Made by a program: the position numbers and the translations under genes. Source: Streptomyces apocyni (GTDB lineage Bacteria; Actinomycetota; Actinomycetes; Streptomycetales; Streptomycetaceae). Taken from it: a DNA stretch of 64,000 nt. Shown one piece after another: positions 33,954 to 42,325 of the stretch. The notes beneath the pieces are model-generated. The model did no database searches and was not told the origin of the DNA. It saw nothing but the letters and a program-made list of their open reading frames with translations. Within the stretch, counting starts at the first letter, position 1. Each line of letters opens with the position of its first letter. The stretch lies in contig NZ_WHOM01000072.1 of NCBI RefSeq assembly GCF_009739465.1, positions 159,310 to 223,309 of the forward strand, in the 5' to 3' direction.

Positions 33954-34501
33954 GACGCGCTCTCCGGGGCAGACGGCTCACTCGGCTCGGCCGACGTGAC
34001 GCACGGGCCCTTCGCCCACCACTCCGGCAGCATCGCGATCGCCTCGTCGCCCAGCGGGTTCACGCCAGGGCCCGCGGCCAGCGAGTGGCCGACCAGGACG
34101 TGCAGGCACTTCACGCGGTCCGGCATCCCACCGGCGCTCGGGAACCCGGTCAGCTCCTCGATCTCGTCGCGGCGCCGGATGTAGTCCTCGTGCGCGGCGC
34201 GGTACGCGGCGGCCAGCTCGGGGTCGGTGGCCAGCCGGTCCGTCATCTCCTTCATCACGCCGTTGGCCTCCAGCGTGCCGATCGCCGACGCGGCCCGCGG
34301 GCAGGTCAGGTAGTACAGCGTCGGGAAGGGCGTGCCGTCCGGCAGCCGCGGGGCCGTCTCCACGACGTCCGGCTGACCGCAGGGGCAGCGGTGCGCGATG
34401 GCCCGCAGGCCGCGCGGCGGGCGGCCGAGCTGCTGCTTGAACGCCGCGACATCGGCGTCGGTGGGCTCGGTGCGCGGGGTGGGCGGCGGGGGCGTTTCCA
34501 T
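33950..34501 (-). CDS. DUF501 domain protein
   Basis: 183 residues from METPPPPTP. The conserved core includes FKQQLGRPPRGLRAIAHRC, CGQPDVVETAPRLPDGTPFP and FPSAGGMPDRVKCLHVLVGH. DUF501 proteins are regularly encoded between divIC/ftsB and ppx/gppA in actinobacteria, as here; the biochemical role is unknown. The Cys/His set (HRCPCG ... LTCPRA) may bind metal. The sequence before the start lacks a strong Shine-Dalgarno and contains a long polypyrimidine run. Confidence 0.9.
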   Translation of the reverse strand: METPPPPTPRTEPTDADVAAFKQQLGRPPRGLRAIAHRCPCGQPDVVETAPRLPDGTPFPTLYYLTCPRAASAIGTLEANGVMKEMTDRLATDPELAAAYRAAHEDYIRRRDEIEELTGFPSAGGMPDRVKCLHVLVGHSLAAGPGVNPLGDEAIAMLPEWWAKGPCVTSAEPSEPSAPESAS

Positions 34502-34525
34502 GCCTGAGGTGCGTCTTTCGGTCGT

Positions 34526-34579
34526 GAGGAGAGGAAGGAGGAGAGGGAGAGGGGAGGGGAGGAAGGAGGAGGGGAAGGA
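34526..34579. repeat. 54-nt uninterrupted polypurine tract
   Basis: Every base from 34526 to 34579 on the plus strand is A or G (GAGGA/GGAAGGAGG units). It occupies most of the divIC-DUF501 intergenic gap, so the transcript carries a long C/U run there. Such tracts can form triplex DNA or slow polymerase. Confidence 0.8.
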
Positions 34580-34598
34580 CAACGCGAGGGTACGGGCG

Positions 34599-35093
34599 CT
34601 ACTCGGGGCCCGCCCGGCTCACCCGGTCCGCCTTGTCGACGCCGTCGAAAAGGTTGCTGTACCAGGGGCGGTCCGCCCGGCCCTGCTCGGCGCGGCGCTG
34701 GGCCGCGCCCTCCGGGTCCGGGACCGTGAAGGACCGCTCGCCGGGCCGCACCATGTGCAGCCGTTCGCGGGCCTGGCGTTCCGCGTACGCGTCGTCCCGC
34801 CAGCGGGCCTTGGCATCGCGTAGCTCCTCGGCGTCGTCACGGGCGTCGCGCAGCAGCCGTTCCTGCTCGGCGATATCGGCGCGCTGGGCCACGTACTGCC
34901 GCATCGGGTACGCGAGCGCGACGATCAGTGAGCAGACGACCAGGGCGAGCAGCGCGGCCCGGCCAGTGAGCCGGGAGCGGCGTGCCTGGCGCTTGGTTTG
35001 CGAACGGTAGACGCGGGCCGCGGTCTGCTCGCCGAGCAGCCGCAGTCTGGTCGTGGTGGAGAACCGGTCCTTGTTCCCGGCGCTTCCTGCCAT
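34599..35093 (-). CDS. divIC: Septum formation initiator, DivIC/FtsB family
   Basis: 164 residues. A basic cytoplasmic head (about 1-45) precedes one transmembrane helix (AALLALVVCSLIVALAY) and an extracytoplasmic coiled coil (about 70-110, YVAQRADIAEQERLLRDARD) with RERLHMVRPGE, the family layout. Acts with FtsL and FtsQ at the division septum. Located directly downstream of eno, the classic actinobacterial order. Confidence 0.9.
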   Translation of the reverse strand: MAGSAGNKDRFSTTTRLRLLGEQTAARVYRSQTKRQARRSRLTGRAALLALVVCSLIVALAYPMRQYVAQRADIAEQERLLRDARDDAEELRDAKARWRDDAYAERQARERLHMVRPGERSFTVPDPEGAAQRRAEQGRADRPWYSNLFDGVDKADRVSRAGPE

Positions 35094-35119
35094 GGTCCCG
35101 CCTCCCCGTCACCCACGCG

Positions 35120-35164
35120 CGTACGTCCCCGCACACGGTACGGGACCGGGTGCGGGGACGTACG
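35120..35164 (-). terminator. Hairpin between eno and divIC
   Basis: Perfect 15-bp stem CGTACGTCCCCGCAC (35120-35134) with 35150-35164, loop 15 nt, in the 115-bp gap downstream of eno. It probably terminates or attenuates eno transcription before divIC. No T run follows. Confidence 0.65.
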
Positions 35165-35208
35165 TACGACGGGCCCTTGGGCCCTGAAGGCGTCAGCCCT
35201 CGCGGGCG

Positions 35209-36489
35209 TCAGCCCTTGAAGCGCGGGAACGCCGAGCGGCCCGCGTACACCGCCGCGTCGTCGAGGATCTCCTCGATGCGCAGCAGCTGGTTGTACTTGG
35301 CGACGCGCTCGGAGCGGGCCGGGGCGCCGGTCTTGATCTGGCCGCAGTTGGTGGCGACGGCGAGGTCGGCGATGGTGACGTCCTCGGTCTCGCCGGAGCG
35401 GTGGGACATCATGCACTTGAAGCCGTTGCGCTGGGCCAGCTCGACGGCGTCCAGGGTCTCGGTCAGCGAGCCGATCTGGTTGACCTTGACCAGCAGGGCG
35501 TTGGCGGAGCCCTCCTCGATGCCACGGGCCAGGCGCTCGGGGTTGGTGACGAAGAGGTCGTCGCCGACGATCTGGACCTTGCTGCCCAGCTTCGAGGTGA
35601 GGACGTTCCAGCCAGCCCAGTCGTCCTCGAACAGCGGGTCCTCGATGGACACGAGCGGGTACGAGGCGACGAGCTCCTCGTAGTACTCGGTCATCTCGGC
35701 GGCGGAGCGCTCCTTGCCCTCGAACTGGTACGTGCCGTCCTTGTAGAACTCGGAGGCGGCGACGTCCAGCGCGAGCGCGATCTGCTGGCCGGGGGTGTAA
35801 CCGGCTTCCTTGATGGCCTCGAGGATCAGGTCGAGTGCCTCGCGGTTGGAGCCGAGGTTGGGGGCGAAGCCGCCCTCGTCGCCGAGGCCGGTGGCCAGGC
35901 CCTTGGCCTTCAGCACCTTCTTGAGGGTGTGGTAGACCTCGGCGCCCCAGCGCAGGGCCTCGGAGAAGGACTCCGCGCCGATCGGGGCGATCATGAACTC
36001 CTGGATGTCCACGTTGGAGTCGGCGTGCGAGCCGCCGTTCAGGATGTTCATCATCGGCACCGGCAGCAGGTGCGCGTTGGGGCCGCCCAGGTAGCGGAAG
36101 AGCGGCAGGTCGGACGCCTCGGATGCGGCGTGCGCGACGGCGAGCGAGACGCCGAGGATGGCGTTGGCGCCGAGCGAGCCCTTGTTGTCGGTGGCGTCCA
36201 GGTCGAACATGGCCTGGTCGATCAGGCGCTGCTCGGTGGCGTCGTATCCGACGAGCTCCGGGCCGATCTGCTCGATGACGGCGAGGACGGCCTTCTCCAC
36301 GCCCTTGCCGAGGTAACGGCTGGGGTCGCCGTCACGGAGTTCGATGGCCTCGAAGGCACCGGTGGAGGCACCGGACGGAACGGCGGCACGACCCGTGCTG
36401 CCGTCGTCGAGGCCGACCTCGACCTCGACCGTGGGGTTGCCTCGGGAGTCCAGGATTTCCCGGGCTACGACGACGTCGATGGACGGCAC
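35209..36489 (-). CDS. eno: Enolase
   Basis: 426 residues from a GTG (VPSIDVVVAREILDSRGNPT); AGGAG lies six nt before it, whereas the in-frame ATG two codons upstream directly abuts that site. Interconverts 2-phosphoglycerate and phosphoenolpyruvate. Landmarks: SGASTGAFEA, the metal-site segments ALDVAASEF and IEDPLFEDDW, the conserved MMSHRSGETED, and C-terminal GQIKTGAPARSERVAKYNQL. Cytoplasmic glycolytic enzyme, possibly also in the degradosome. Confidence 0.98.
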   Translation of the reverse strand: MPSIDVVVAREILDSRGNPTVEVEVGLDDGSTGRAAVPSGASTGAFEAIELRDGDPSRYLGKGVEKAVLAVIEQIGPELVGYDATEQRLIDQAMFDLDATDNKGSLGANAILGVSLAVAHAASEASDLPLFRYLGGPNAHLLPVPMMNILNGGSHADSNVDIQEFMIAPIGAESFSEALRWGAEVYHTLKKVLKAKGLATGLGDEGGFAPNLGSNREALDLILEAIKEAGYTPGQQIALALDVAASEFYKDGTYQFEGKERSAAEMTEYYEELVASYPLVSIEDPLFEDDWAGWNVLTSKLGSKVQIVGDDLFVTNPERLARGIEEGSANALLVKVNQIGSLTETLDAVELAQRNGFKCMMSHRSGETEDVTIADLAVATNCGQIKTGAPARSERVAKYNQLLRIEEILDDAAVYAGRSAFPRFKG

Positions 36490-36630
36490 GAGCATCTCCT
36501 TCTGGGATGTGACGCTAGAAGTGCGAGGTCTCTATGGCCTTGCGACACGAGCCTAACCGCCTCGGCGGCGTCGGCCAGCCGACCGACCGGACCGTGGACA
36601 CCCCGAGCATAGATTGTTTCTTCGCGGAAC

Positions 36631-36681
36631 AAAAAGAGCCCTGCCCCGGCGCGTACGGGGGTACACACGCCGGGGCAGGGC
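36631..36681 (-). terminator. Rho-independent terminator of rpfA
   Basis: On the minus strand GCCCTGCCCCGGCG pairs perfectly across 14 bp (36681-36668 with 36651-36638) and is followed directly by CTCTTTTT. A textbook terminator 52 nt past the rpfA stop. Confidence 0.93.
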
Positions 36682-36733
36682 GGTCTGGGGGCTGACTCCT
36701 CAGCCGCGGGTCAGCTGAGGGGTCCGCTGGGAG

Positions 36734-37504
36734 TCAGCTGAGGTGCAGCTGCTGGCCCGGGTAGATGAAGTCGGCGTCCTCGACGATGTCCTTGTTCAGC
36801 TCGTGCAGGCTGACCCAGCCGCCCTTGACGTCGTGCGCCTCGGCGATCTCGGAGAGGGTGTCGCCGGACTTCACCTCGTACTCGCCGTCACCCTTCTTGA
36901 CCGTCTTGCCAGCCGGGGTCTCGACGGTCTTGGCCTGGCGCTCCGAACGATCGGCGCGGTCCAGGTTCTTGGACTCGGTCTTCGGGGCGGGAGCGGACTG
37001 CTTCGGCTTCGGCTGCGGCGCCTGCTGCTTGGGCTGGGCCTGCTGCTTCGGCTGGGGAGCCGACTGCTGGGTGGCGGGGGCGCTCGGGGTGGTCTGCTCC
37101 GGGGCCGACTGCTGGCCGCCACCGTTGTACGGGGCGTTGCTCAGGCCCACGCCACAGCTCGGCCAGGCACCCTTGCCCTGGCCCGCGAGGACCTTCTCGG
37201 CTATCTCGATCTGCTGCGCCTTGCTGGCCTGGTTGGCGGTCGAGGCGTACTGCGTACCGCCGAACGCGGCCCAGGTGGAGGCCGAGAACTGCAGGCCGCC
37301 GTAGTAGCCGTTACCGGTGTTGATCGACCAGTTGCCGCCGGACTCACACTGGGCGACCTTGTCCCACTCGGCCCCGGTGGCGGCCTGGGCGCCGGTCGCG
37401 CCCATCAGCGGGACGGCCACAGCGGCACCGGTGACACCGGCGGCGGTGGCCAGCCGGGTGGCCTTGGACGGACGACGGTGCTTGCCCTTGCCGGAAAACA
37501 GCAT
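36734..37504 (-). CDS. rpfA: Resuscitation-promoting factor-like transglycosylase with LysM (RpfA)
   Basis: 256 residues from the ATG with GAGGGG upstream. Signal peptide (about 1-42, ending GAQA-A), Rpf catalytic domain (about 43-118) with the lytic-transglycosylase-type glutamate in VAQCESGGNW (E54) and the WPSCG cysteine, a Gln/Pro/Lys-rich linker (about 125-185), then a C-terminal LysM domain (YEVKSGDTLSEIAEAH ... YPGQQLHL). Secreted muralytic enzyme that aids spore germination. Its leader carries a c-di-AMP riboswitch. Related to the neighbouring Rpf gene by apparent duplication. Confidence 0.92.
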   Translation of the reverse strand: MLFSGKGKHRRPSKATRLATAAGVTGAAVAVPLMGATGAQAATGAEWDKVAQCESGGNWSINTGNGYYGGLQFSASTWAAFGGTQYASTANQASKAQQIEIAEKVLAGQGKGAWPSCGVGLSNAPYNGGGQQSAPEQTTPSAPATQQSAPQPKQQAQPKQQAPQPKPKQSAPAPKTESKNLDRADRSERQAKTVETPAGKTVKKGDGEYEVKSGDTLSEIAEAHDVKGGWVSLHELNKDIVEDADFIYPGQQLHLS

Positions 37505-37519
37505 CAGAAATCCCCTCAC

Positions 37520-37665
37520 CGATGCCTGCGAGGTGAGCTGTCGGGTTCGGGCGAGTGAGTTGCCCGGCCGTACGGAGCTTCCGCGTCCCCGTACGACTTC
37601 ACCCCAAGCCGTTCCCGGCCATCTCTCAATGGCCGGGTCCGGCGCAAACCTTGGGTCCCCCGCTC
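37520..37665 (-). promoter_or_regulatory. ydaO/yuaA-type c-di-AMP riboswitch in the rpfA leader
   Basis: On the minus strand the leader contains the hallmark segments of the motif in order: GGGGGACCCAAGGTTTGCGC, the hairpin GGCCATTGAGAGATGGCC followed by GGGAACGGCTTGGGGTGAAG, a variable arm CGTACGG...CCGTACG, then CCCGACAGCTCACCTCGCAG. It ends about 16 nt before the rpfA start codon, so it can act on transcription or on ribosome access. From the literature, c-di-AMP binding lowers rpfA expression in S. coelicolor. Confidence 0.9.
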
Positions 37666-37868
37666 CTGCCTACGGCGCGTTACGCGACGACTGTTCCCTA
37701 CGGCCGTCGGCAGGATTCGGCGTGACGGCCATCGGGGCTCACCAGTGGCGAGCGGTCACGACGGTAAACATGCGACGCACCTCAACACCAAGGCGATCAG
37801 GGCCGTTGAGACCCATCTCTCACTTGAGGCAATGCCCCTTTAACTCGGACATTCAGCCCGAACTGCCG

Positions 37869-38984
37869 CTACTTTTCGCCCAGATCGAGGCTTTGGCCAG
37901 GGAGAATGAGATTGGGGTCCCCGCCGACGGTCTGCTTGTTCTCCGAGTAGAGCCCGGCCCATCCGTCGTCGAGTCCATGGGTGTCGGCGATCCCCGAAAG
38001 GTTGTCACCGGGGCGCACGACATAGTCCCCTTCGGCGTCGCCGCGCTCGACGTCGTCGCCAGGGGAGGCGTGACGGCCCGAACGGTCGACCGAGCTCCCG
38101 TCGGGTACGTCGTCGTCCGCGCGGTCGCCACGGTGGCGCCCTTGGCCTTCTGAGGGGGCATCCCCCTCGGCGCCCTCGGCCTCCTCCGACGCGGAGGGGG
38201 TGGGAGTGGCGGACGCGTCGGGCGAAGTGGATGAATCGGGCGAACCCGATGAACCGCCCGAAGAGGTGTCTACCTTCGGAGTGTTGTCCGACTTGGGACT
38301 TTCGTCGCTCTCGCCGCCTTCGCCGCTTTCATCCGCTCCGGCGCTCTTGTCGCTATCCGGCGAGGCGTCCTCCAGCCCGTCAGACGGCTCAGCGGATTCG
38401 GTGGCGGACGGCTCGGACTCAGACGGGCTGGACTCAGTCGACTCGGAACTCGATGAATCGGTCTTCGATGGCTCAGGCTCGGATGACCCGGATGACCCGG
38501 ATGATCCGGATGATCCGGATGATCCGGATGACTCCGACGACTCCGCCGACTCGGACTTCGACGGCTCGGGAGTCACACTCGCCCCCGGGTTCACATCCGG
38601 CGCCTCGCCGCCCCGCTCAAGACCCGCGATCGGCGCACACGTCCCCCAGGCGCTGGGGCCCTGCGCGTCAAGTACCTTCTCGGCCACGGATATCTGCTGC
38701 GAGCGGCTGGCCAGATCGGCGCGCGGCGCGTAGTCCAGCCCGCCGTACGCCTCCCAGTCCGCCTGCGAGAACTGCAGTCCGCCGTAGTACCCGTTACCCA
38801 TGTCGGCGCTCCACGCGCCGCCGCTCTCGCACGCGGCGAGCTGGTCCCAGGTGGAGGCGTCGGCGGCGCTCGCGCCGGATGCGCCGAGTAGTGGGATGGC
38901 GATGGCTGAGCCGGTCACCCCCGCCGCCACAACGAGAGCCGGAGCCTGACGGGGGCGTCGATGACGGCCGTTCCCGGAGAGCAT
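37869..38984 (-). CDS. Secreted Rpf-type transglycosylase with long acidic linker and LysM
   Basis: 371 residues from MLSGNGRHRRPRQ. Signal peptide (about 1-41), Rpf domain with LAACESGGAW (E53) and GNGYYGGLQFSQADW, then a Ser/Asp/Glu-rich linker of about 190 residues that includes GSSGSSGSSGSSGSS (9-bp DNA repeats about 38477-38530), and a C-terminal LysM (YVVRPGDNLSGIADTHGL ... ILPGQSLDL). By position it corresponds to the second Rpf gene (rpfC) beside rpfA in S. coelicolor. No riboswitch was seen in its own leader. Confidence 0.9.
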   Translation of the reverse strand: MLSGNGRHRRPRQAPALVVAAGVTGSAIAIPLLGASGASAADASTWDQLAACESGGAWSADMGNGYYGGLQFSQADWEAYGGLDYAPRADLASRSQQISVAEKVLDAQGPSAWGTCAPIAGLERGGEAPDVNPGASVTPEPSKSESAESSESSGSSGSSGSSGSSGSSEPEPSKTDSSSSESTESSPSESEPSATESAEPSDGLEDASPDSDKSAGADESGEGGESDESPKSDNTPKVDTSSGGSSGSPDSSTSPDASATPTPSASEEAEGAEGDAPSEGQGRHRGDRADDDVPDGSSVDRSGRHASPGDDVERGDAEGDYVVRPGDNLSGIADTHGLDDGWAGLYSENKQTVGGDPNLILPGQSLDLGEK

Positions 38985-39160
38985 GCGGTTGCCTTTCGCG
39001 CGACTACACAACGGTGATGCTTGAGTCGAACGGTGAACGTAGCCGCACTCGAACGCTTGTCACAAGTCGGTACAGCGGAGATCACGTGAAAGTCACAGTC
39101 TTGATGGAGCGTCAGGTTCCGTTCGCCTTCTGTCGCCATCGCTCTGCGGTGAAGTCGCCG

Positions 39161-40465
39161 TCACTCCGCGGTGAAGGAGACCGGCAGCTGCCGTAGTCCG
39201 CGCATGATGAGCCCCCCACGCCACCGCAACTCCTCCGGAGGAACGGCGAGTTGGATGTCGGGCAGGCGGGTCAGCAGGGTGGCCAGAGCGAGCTGGCCCT
39301 CCAGGCGGGCGAGGGGGGCGCCGAGGCAGTAGTGGATGCCGTGGCCGTAGCCGAGGTGTTGGTTGTCGCGCCGGGAGAGGTCCAGGGTGTCCGGGTCGGT
39401 GAAGCGGGCCGGGTCGCGGTCGGCGGCGGCGAGCACCACCAGCACCGGGTCACCGGTGGCGATGTGCTGGCCGCCGACGCTGAGCGGCTCGGTGGCGAAC
39501 CGCCAGGTCGCCAGCTCGACCGGGCCGTCGTAGCGCAGGAGTTCCTCGACTCCGGTCTCCAGGAGTCCGCGCTCACCGCGTCGCAGGGAGTCCTGGAGGC
39601 GGGTGCGCTGGCCGGGGTTCTGGAAGAGCGCGTACAGGCCGTTCCCGATCAGATTGATGGTGGTTTCGAAACCGGCGAAGAGCAGGACGAAACACATCGC
39701 GGCGGCCTCGTTCTCCGTGAGGTGCTCGCCGTGGTCGCTGGCCTTGATGAGGCCGGAGATGAGGTCGTCGCCCGGGTTCTCCCGTTTGCGGTGGATCAGT
39801 TCGGCGAGGTAGTCGCGGATCTTCTTCACCGAGCGGGCGACGCCGCCGCGCGGGCCTCCGCCATGGCGGATCATCATCCCGGCCCAGTCGCGGAAGTCGT
39901 CCTGGTCCTCGGGCGGGACGCCGAGCAGGTCGCAGATCGCGTAGATGGGGAGAGGGAAGGCGAAGTCGTGGATCAGGTCGGCCTCGCCCCGCGCGGCGAA
40001 GCCGTCGATGAACTGGTCCGTCAGCTCCTGCACCCGAGGGGCGAACTCAGCGACCCGGCGCGGAGTGAACGCCTTCGACACCAGGCGCCGCAGCCGGGTG
40101 TGGTCCGGCGGGTCGATGTTGAGCAGATGCGTCATCAGCTCGGCCTTGCGCTCACCGGGGATGCCGGTCTTGCCCTTGGCGTGGGCGGGCTCGGCGTGAT
40201 GCGCGGGGTTCTTGCTGAGCCGCTGGTCGGCGAGGGCCTGCTTGGCGTCCGCGTACCGGGTGATGAGCCAGGCCTCTACGCCGCTGGGCAGCCGGGTGCG
40301 GTGTACGGGGGCGTGCTCGCGGAGCCAGGCGTAGGCGGGGTAGGGGTCGGTGGCGAACTCCCAGCTGAACAGGGTGGGCTCGGGGCCCGCGACGTGGGTG
40401 TCTGGTGGGCCCGCGACGTGAATGTCTGGTGGGCCCGCGACGGGAGCGCCTGGCGGGGTGGTCAC
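39161..40465 (-). CDS. Cytochrome P450
   Basis: 434 residues from a GTG that overlaps the mazG stop as GTGA. Landmarks: I-helix LLFAGFETTINLIG, K-helix EELLR, and heme loop HLGYGHGIHYCLGAPLAR with the proximal cysteine C380 (Tyr replaces the usual Phe of FGxGxHxCxG). Bacterial class I enzyme needing ferredoxin partners not encoded nearby. The first ~25 residues contain the repeat VAGPPD(I/T)H, from a 24-bp DNA repeat about 40395-40445. Substrate unknown; not in a biosynthetic cluster. Confidence 0.92.
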   Translation of the reverse strand: MTTPPGAPVAGPPDIHVAGPPDTHVAGPEPTLFSWEFATDPYPAYAWLREHAPVHRTRLPSGVEAWLITRYADAKQALADQRLSKNPAHHAEPAHAKGKTGIPGERKAELMTHLLNIDPPDHTRLRRLVSKAFTPRRVAEFAPRVQELTDQFIDGFAARGEADLIHDFAFPLPIYAICDLLGVPPEDQDDFRDWAGMMIRHGGGPRGGVARSVKKIRDYLAELIHRKRENPGDDLISGLIKASDHGEHLTENEAAAMCFVLLFAGFETTINLIGNGLYALFQNPGQRTRLQDSLRRGERGLLETGVEELLRYDGPVELATWRFATEPLSVGGQHIATGDPVLVVLAAADRDPARFTDPDTLDLSRRDNQHLGYGHGIHYCLGAPLARLEGQLALATLLTRLPDIQLAVPPEELRWRGGLIMRGLRQLPVSFTAE

Positions 40466-41490
40466 GGCTGGGCCTCCGCCGCGCGGATCGCGTCGCGGTA
40501 GGTGCGGGCCGCCGCGCGCAGGGCCGCCTCCGGGTCGACGCCCGCGGCCTCCGCCCGTACCGCCAGCGCCAGCAGCTCGTAGCCGACGCCCTCGCCCGTG
40601 GGCAGGGGCGCGTCCAGGCCAGCTGTCCGTACGCGCGAGGCCAGCTTGGCGGCCAGGGCGAGCCCGGGCTGGCCGAGTGGGACGCCGTCCGTGACCGAGT
40701 CGCGCTGCTTCTCGGTGGCCTTGGTGCGCAGCCAGTGCTCCCGCACCTCGTCCGGGGACTCCGCGGTGTCGTCGCCGAAGACATGGGGGTGACGGTGGAT
40801 GAGCTTGCTGACGATGCCGCCCGCGACGTCGTCGATGGAGAAGGGCTCGTCGGGGTCCTCCTCGGCGATGCGGGAGTGGAAGACGACCTGAAGGAGTACG
40901 TCGCCCAGCTCCTCGCGGAGTTCGGCGCGGTCGCCGGTCTCGATCGCCTCGACGAGTTCGTACGCCTCCTCGATGCCGTACTTCGCCAGGCCCTGGTGGG
41001 TCTGCTCGGACGACCACGGGCACTCGGCGCGGATGCGGTCCATGACCTGGACGAGGTCGAGCAGGCGGGCGCCAGGGAGGTCGTACGAGGCGGGCAGCAG
41101 CTCCAGGTCGGGCATCTGGACCCGTCCCGAGCCCGCGAGCCGGGCCAGGCCGTCGGTGAGTGCGGGGTCGCCCTCGCCGGTGGCCACCACGACCACCGTA
41201 CGGTCGCCAGCGCACCGGTCGACCAGGTCCTGCGCGGTGGGTGCCGCGTGCTCCACTGCGACACCGGCCTCGCGCAGATACGGCAGCTGGGGGTGGTCGG
41301 CGTCGGCGCAGAGCACCTCGTCGGCCGCGCCCAGCGCCTGCCAGGCGGGCCAGGACAGCAGCCCGGGCGCCACCCGGTGGCTGGTGGTGAGCAGCAGGAT
41401 GCGACCGGGGGCGTTCTGGTCCTGGGGGCCCTGCGGGTCCTTCGCGGCGTTCGAGACGTTCGAGGCGTTCACGACTCGAACGTAACCCAC
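40462..41490 (-). CDS. mazG: Nucleoside triphosphate pyrophosphohydrolase MazG
   Basis: 342 residues. The C-terminal half carries one MazG domain: CPWSSEQTHQGLAKYGIEEA, then ELREELGDVLLQVVFHSRIA with the Mg-binding Glu/Asp set and HRHPHVFGDD. The N-terminal half is a tetrapyrrole-methylase-like domain (LLTTSHRVAPGLLS ... VVVVATGEGDPALT), common in actinobacteria. Removes non-canonical NTPs. Start uncertain: a GTG at 41472 (VNASNVSN) is the alternative. Translationally coupled to the downstream P450. Confidence 0.9.
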   Translation of the reverse strand: MGYVRVVNASNVSNAAKDPQGPQDQNAPGRILLLTTSHRVAPGLLSWPAWQALGAADEVLCADADHPQLPYLREAGVAVEHAAPTAQDLVDRCAGDRTVVVVATGEGDPALTDGLARLAGSGRVQMPDLELLPASYDLPGARLLDLVQVMDRIRAECPWSSEQTHQGLAKYGIEEAYELVEAIETGDRAELREELGDVLLQVVFHSRIAEEDPDEPFSIDDVAGGIVSKLIHRHPHVFGDDTAESPDEVREHWLRTKATEKQRDSVTDGVPLGQPGLALAAKLASRVRTAGLDAPLPTGEGVGYELLALAVRAEAAGVDPEAALRAAARTYRDAIRAAEAQP

Positions 41491-41526
41491 GGCACTGACA
41501 GCCCGACAACGCCCGCCGAGGCCGCC

Positions 41527-42198
41527 CTAGGCCCCCTGGGCCGTGGCGGCCCCGGAGACCTCGCGCAGCCACGCGCGTTCGATGTCGACGCGGCCTCCCT
41601 CCTTGACGTCCCAGGCGCCATAGCGCGGGTTGAGGTTGATATCGAGGTCGTCGGACGCCTTCGTGGCCGCCTTGTCGAGTCCGGCCTCGCCCAGCTTGCG
41701 TACCAGCTTGTCGATCTGGATCTGGGTGCGCAGGCGGCCGTCGAGCTGCCCGGGGGCGACACCGCCGCGCAGCAGCCAGGCGCGCTCCAGGCCCTCGGGG
41801 CCGCCCAGCTCCTTCTCGCTCGCGCCCCGCAGCGTCTGCACCTCCTTGCGGGTCACGCTGATCCCCTCGTCCTTGGCGACCCGGTCGATCACCCGGTCGA
41901 AGACCATCCGGTGCAGCGTTCCCCGGGTGGGGTCGCAGGGCTGTGGCGTCTCCATCCTGCGGGCGGCGTCGCACTGTTCCTTGAGGAGTTCGGCGTACTG
42001 CTCGTCGGTGTCGGTGACGGCGCGCTGCGCGTCCCGCAGTTCGTTCACCTGGCCTTCCAGCTGGCCGACGGTGATCCGGTTGCCGCCGACCACGGCCGCC
42101 GCCCCTGGATGGGCTTCGCTGCCGCAGGCGGCCAGGAGTGGGGCCGCGACGAGGAACGCGGCGGATACGGAGAGCGCGGTGCGACTGCGGCGATGCAA
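41527..42198 (-). CDS. SurA N-terminal domain lipoprotein (peptidyl-prolyl isomerase-related chaperone)
   Basis: 223 residues from a TTG placed 5 nt after GGGAGG; the longer frame has a poor signal peptide. A hydrophobic signal with lipobox LLAACG gives a lipidated cysteine. The mature part begins AAVVGGNRITVGQLEGQVNE, the SurA/PrsA-type N-terminal pattern, and is helical throughout; no parvulin isomerase domain is present. Likely an extracytoplasmic holdase. Lies just upstream of mazG on the same strand. Confidence 0.85.
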   Translation of the reverse strand: MHRRSRTALSVSAAFLVAAPLLAACGSEAHPGAAAVVGGNRITVGQLEGQVNELRDAQRAVTDTDEQYAELLKEQCDAARRMETPQPCDPTRGTLHRMVFDRVIDRVAKDEGISVTRKEVQTLRGASEKELGGPEGLERAWLLRGGVAPGQLDGRLRTQIQIDKLVRKLGEAGLDKAATKASDDLDINLNPRYGAWDVKEGGRVDIERAWLREVSGAATAQGA

Positions 42199-42325
42199 AG
42201 GAGCCTCCCGGAGGCGAGATTGTGCGTCAGTGCACAAGCGGGCCTTGCGGTGATCGATGTTATGCAGTGGCCGTGGCTTCGGCCACTGATTCGACCAACG
42301 ATTCGGGGACAGATGCGGGTACGCG

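Noticed and set aside
39161..41974. A single 937-codon frame joining P450 and the mazG region, suggesting a fusion
   Set aside because: The part upstream of the P450 is an alternative frame of mazG without protein character; the GTGA overlap gives a clean P450 start.
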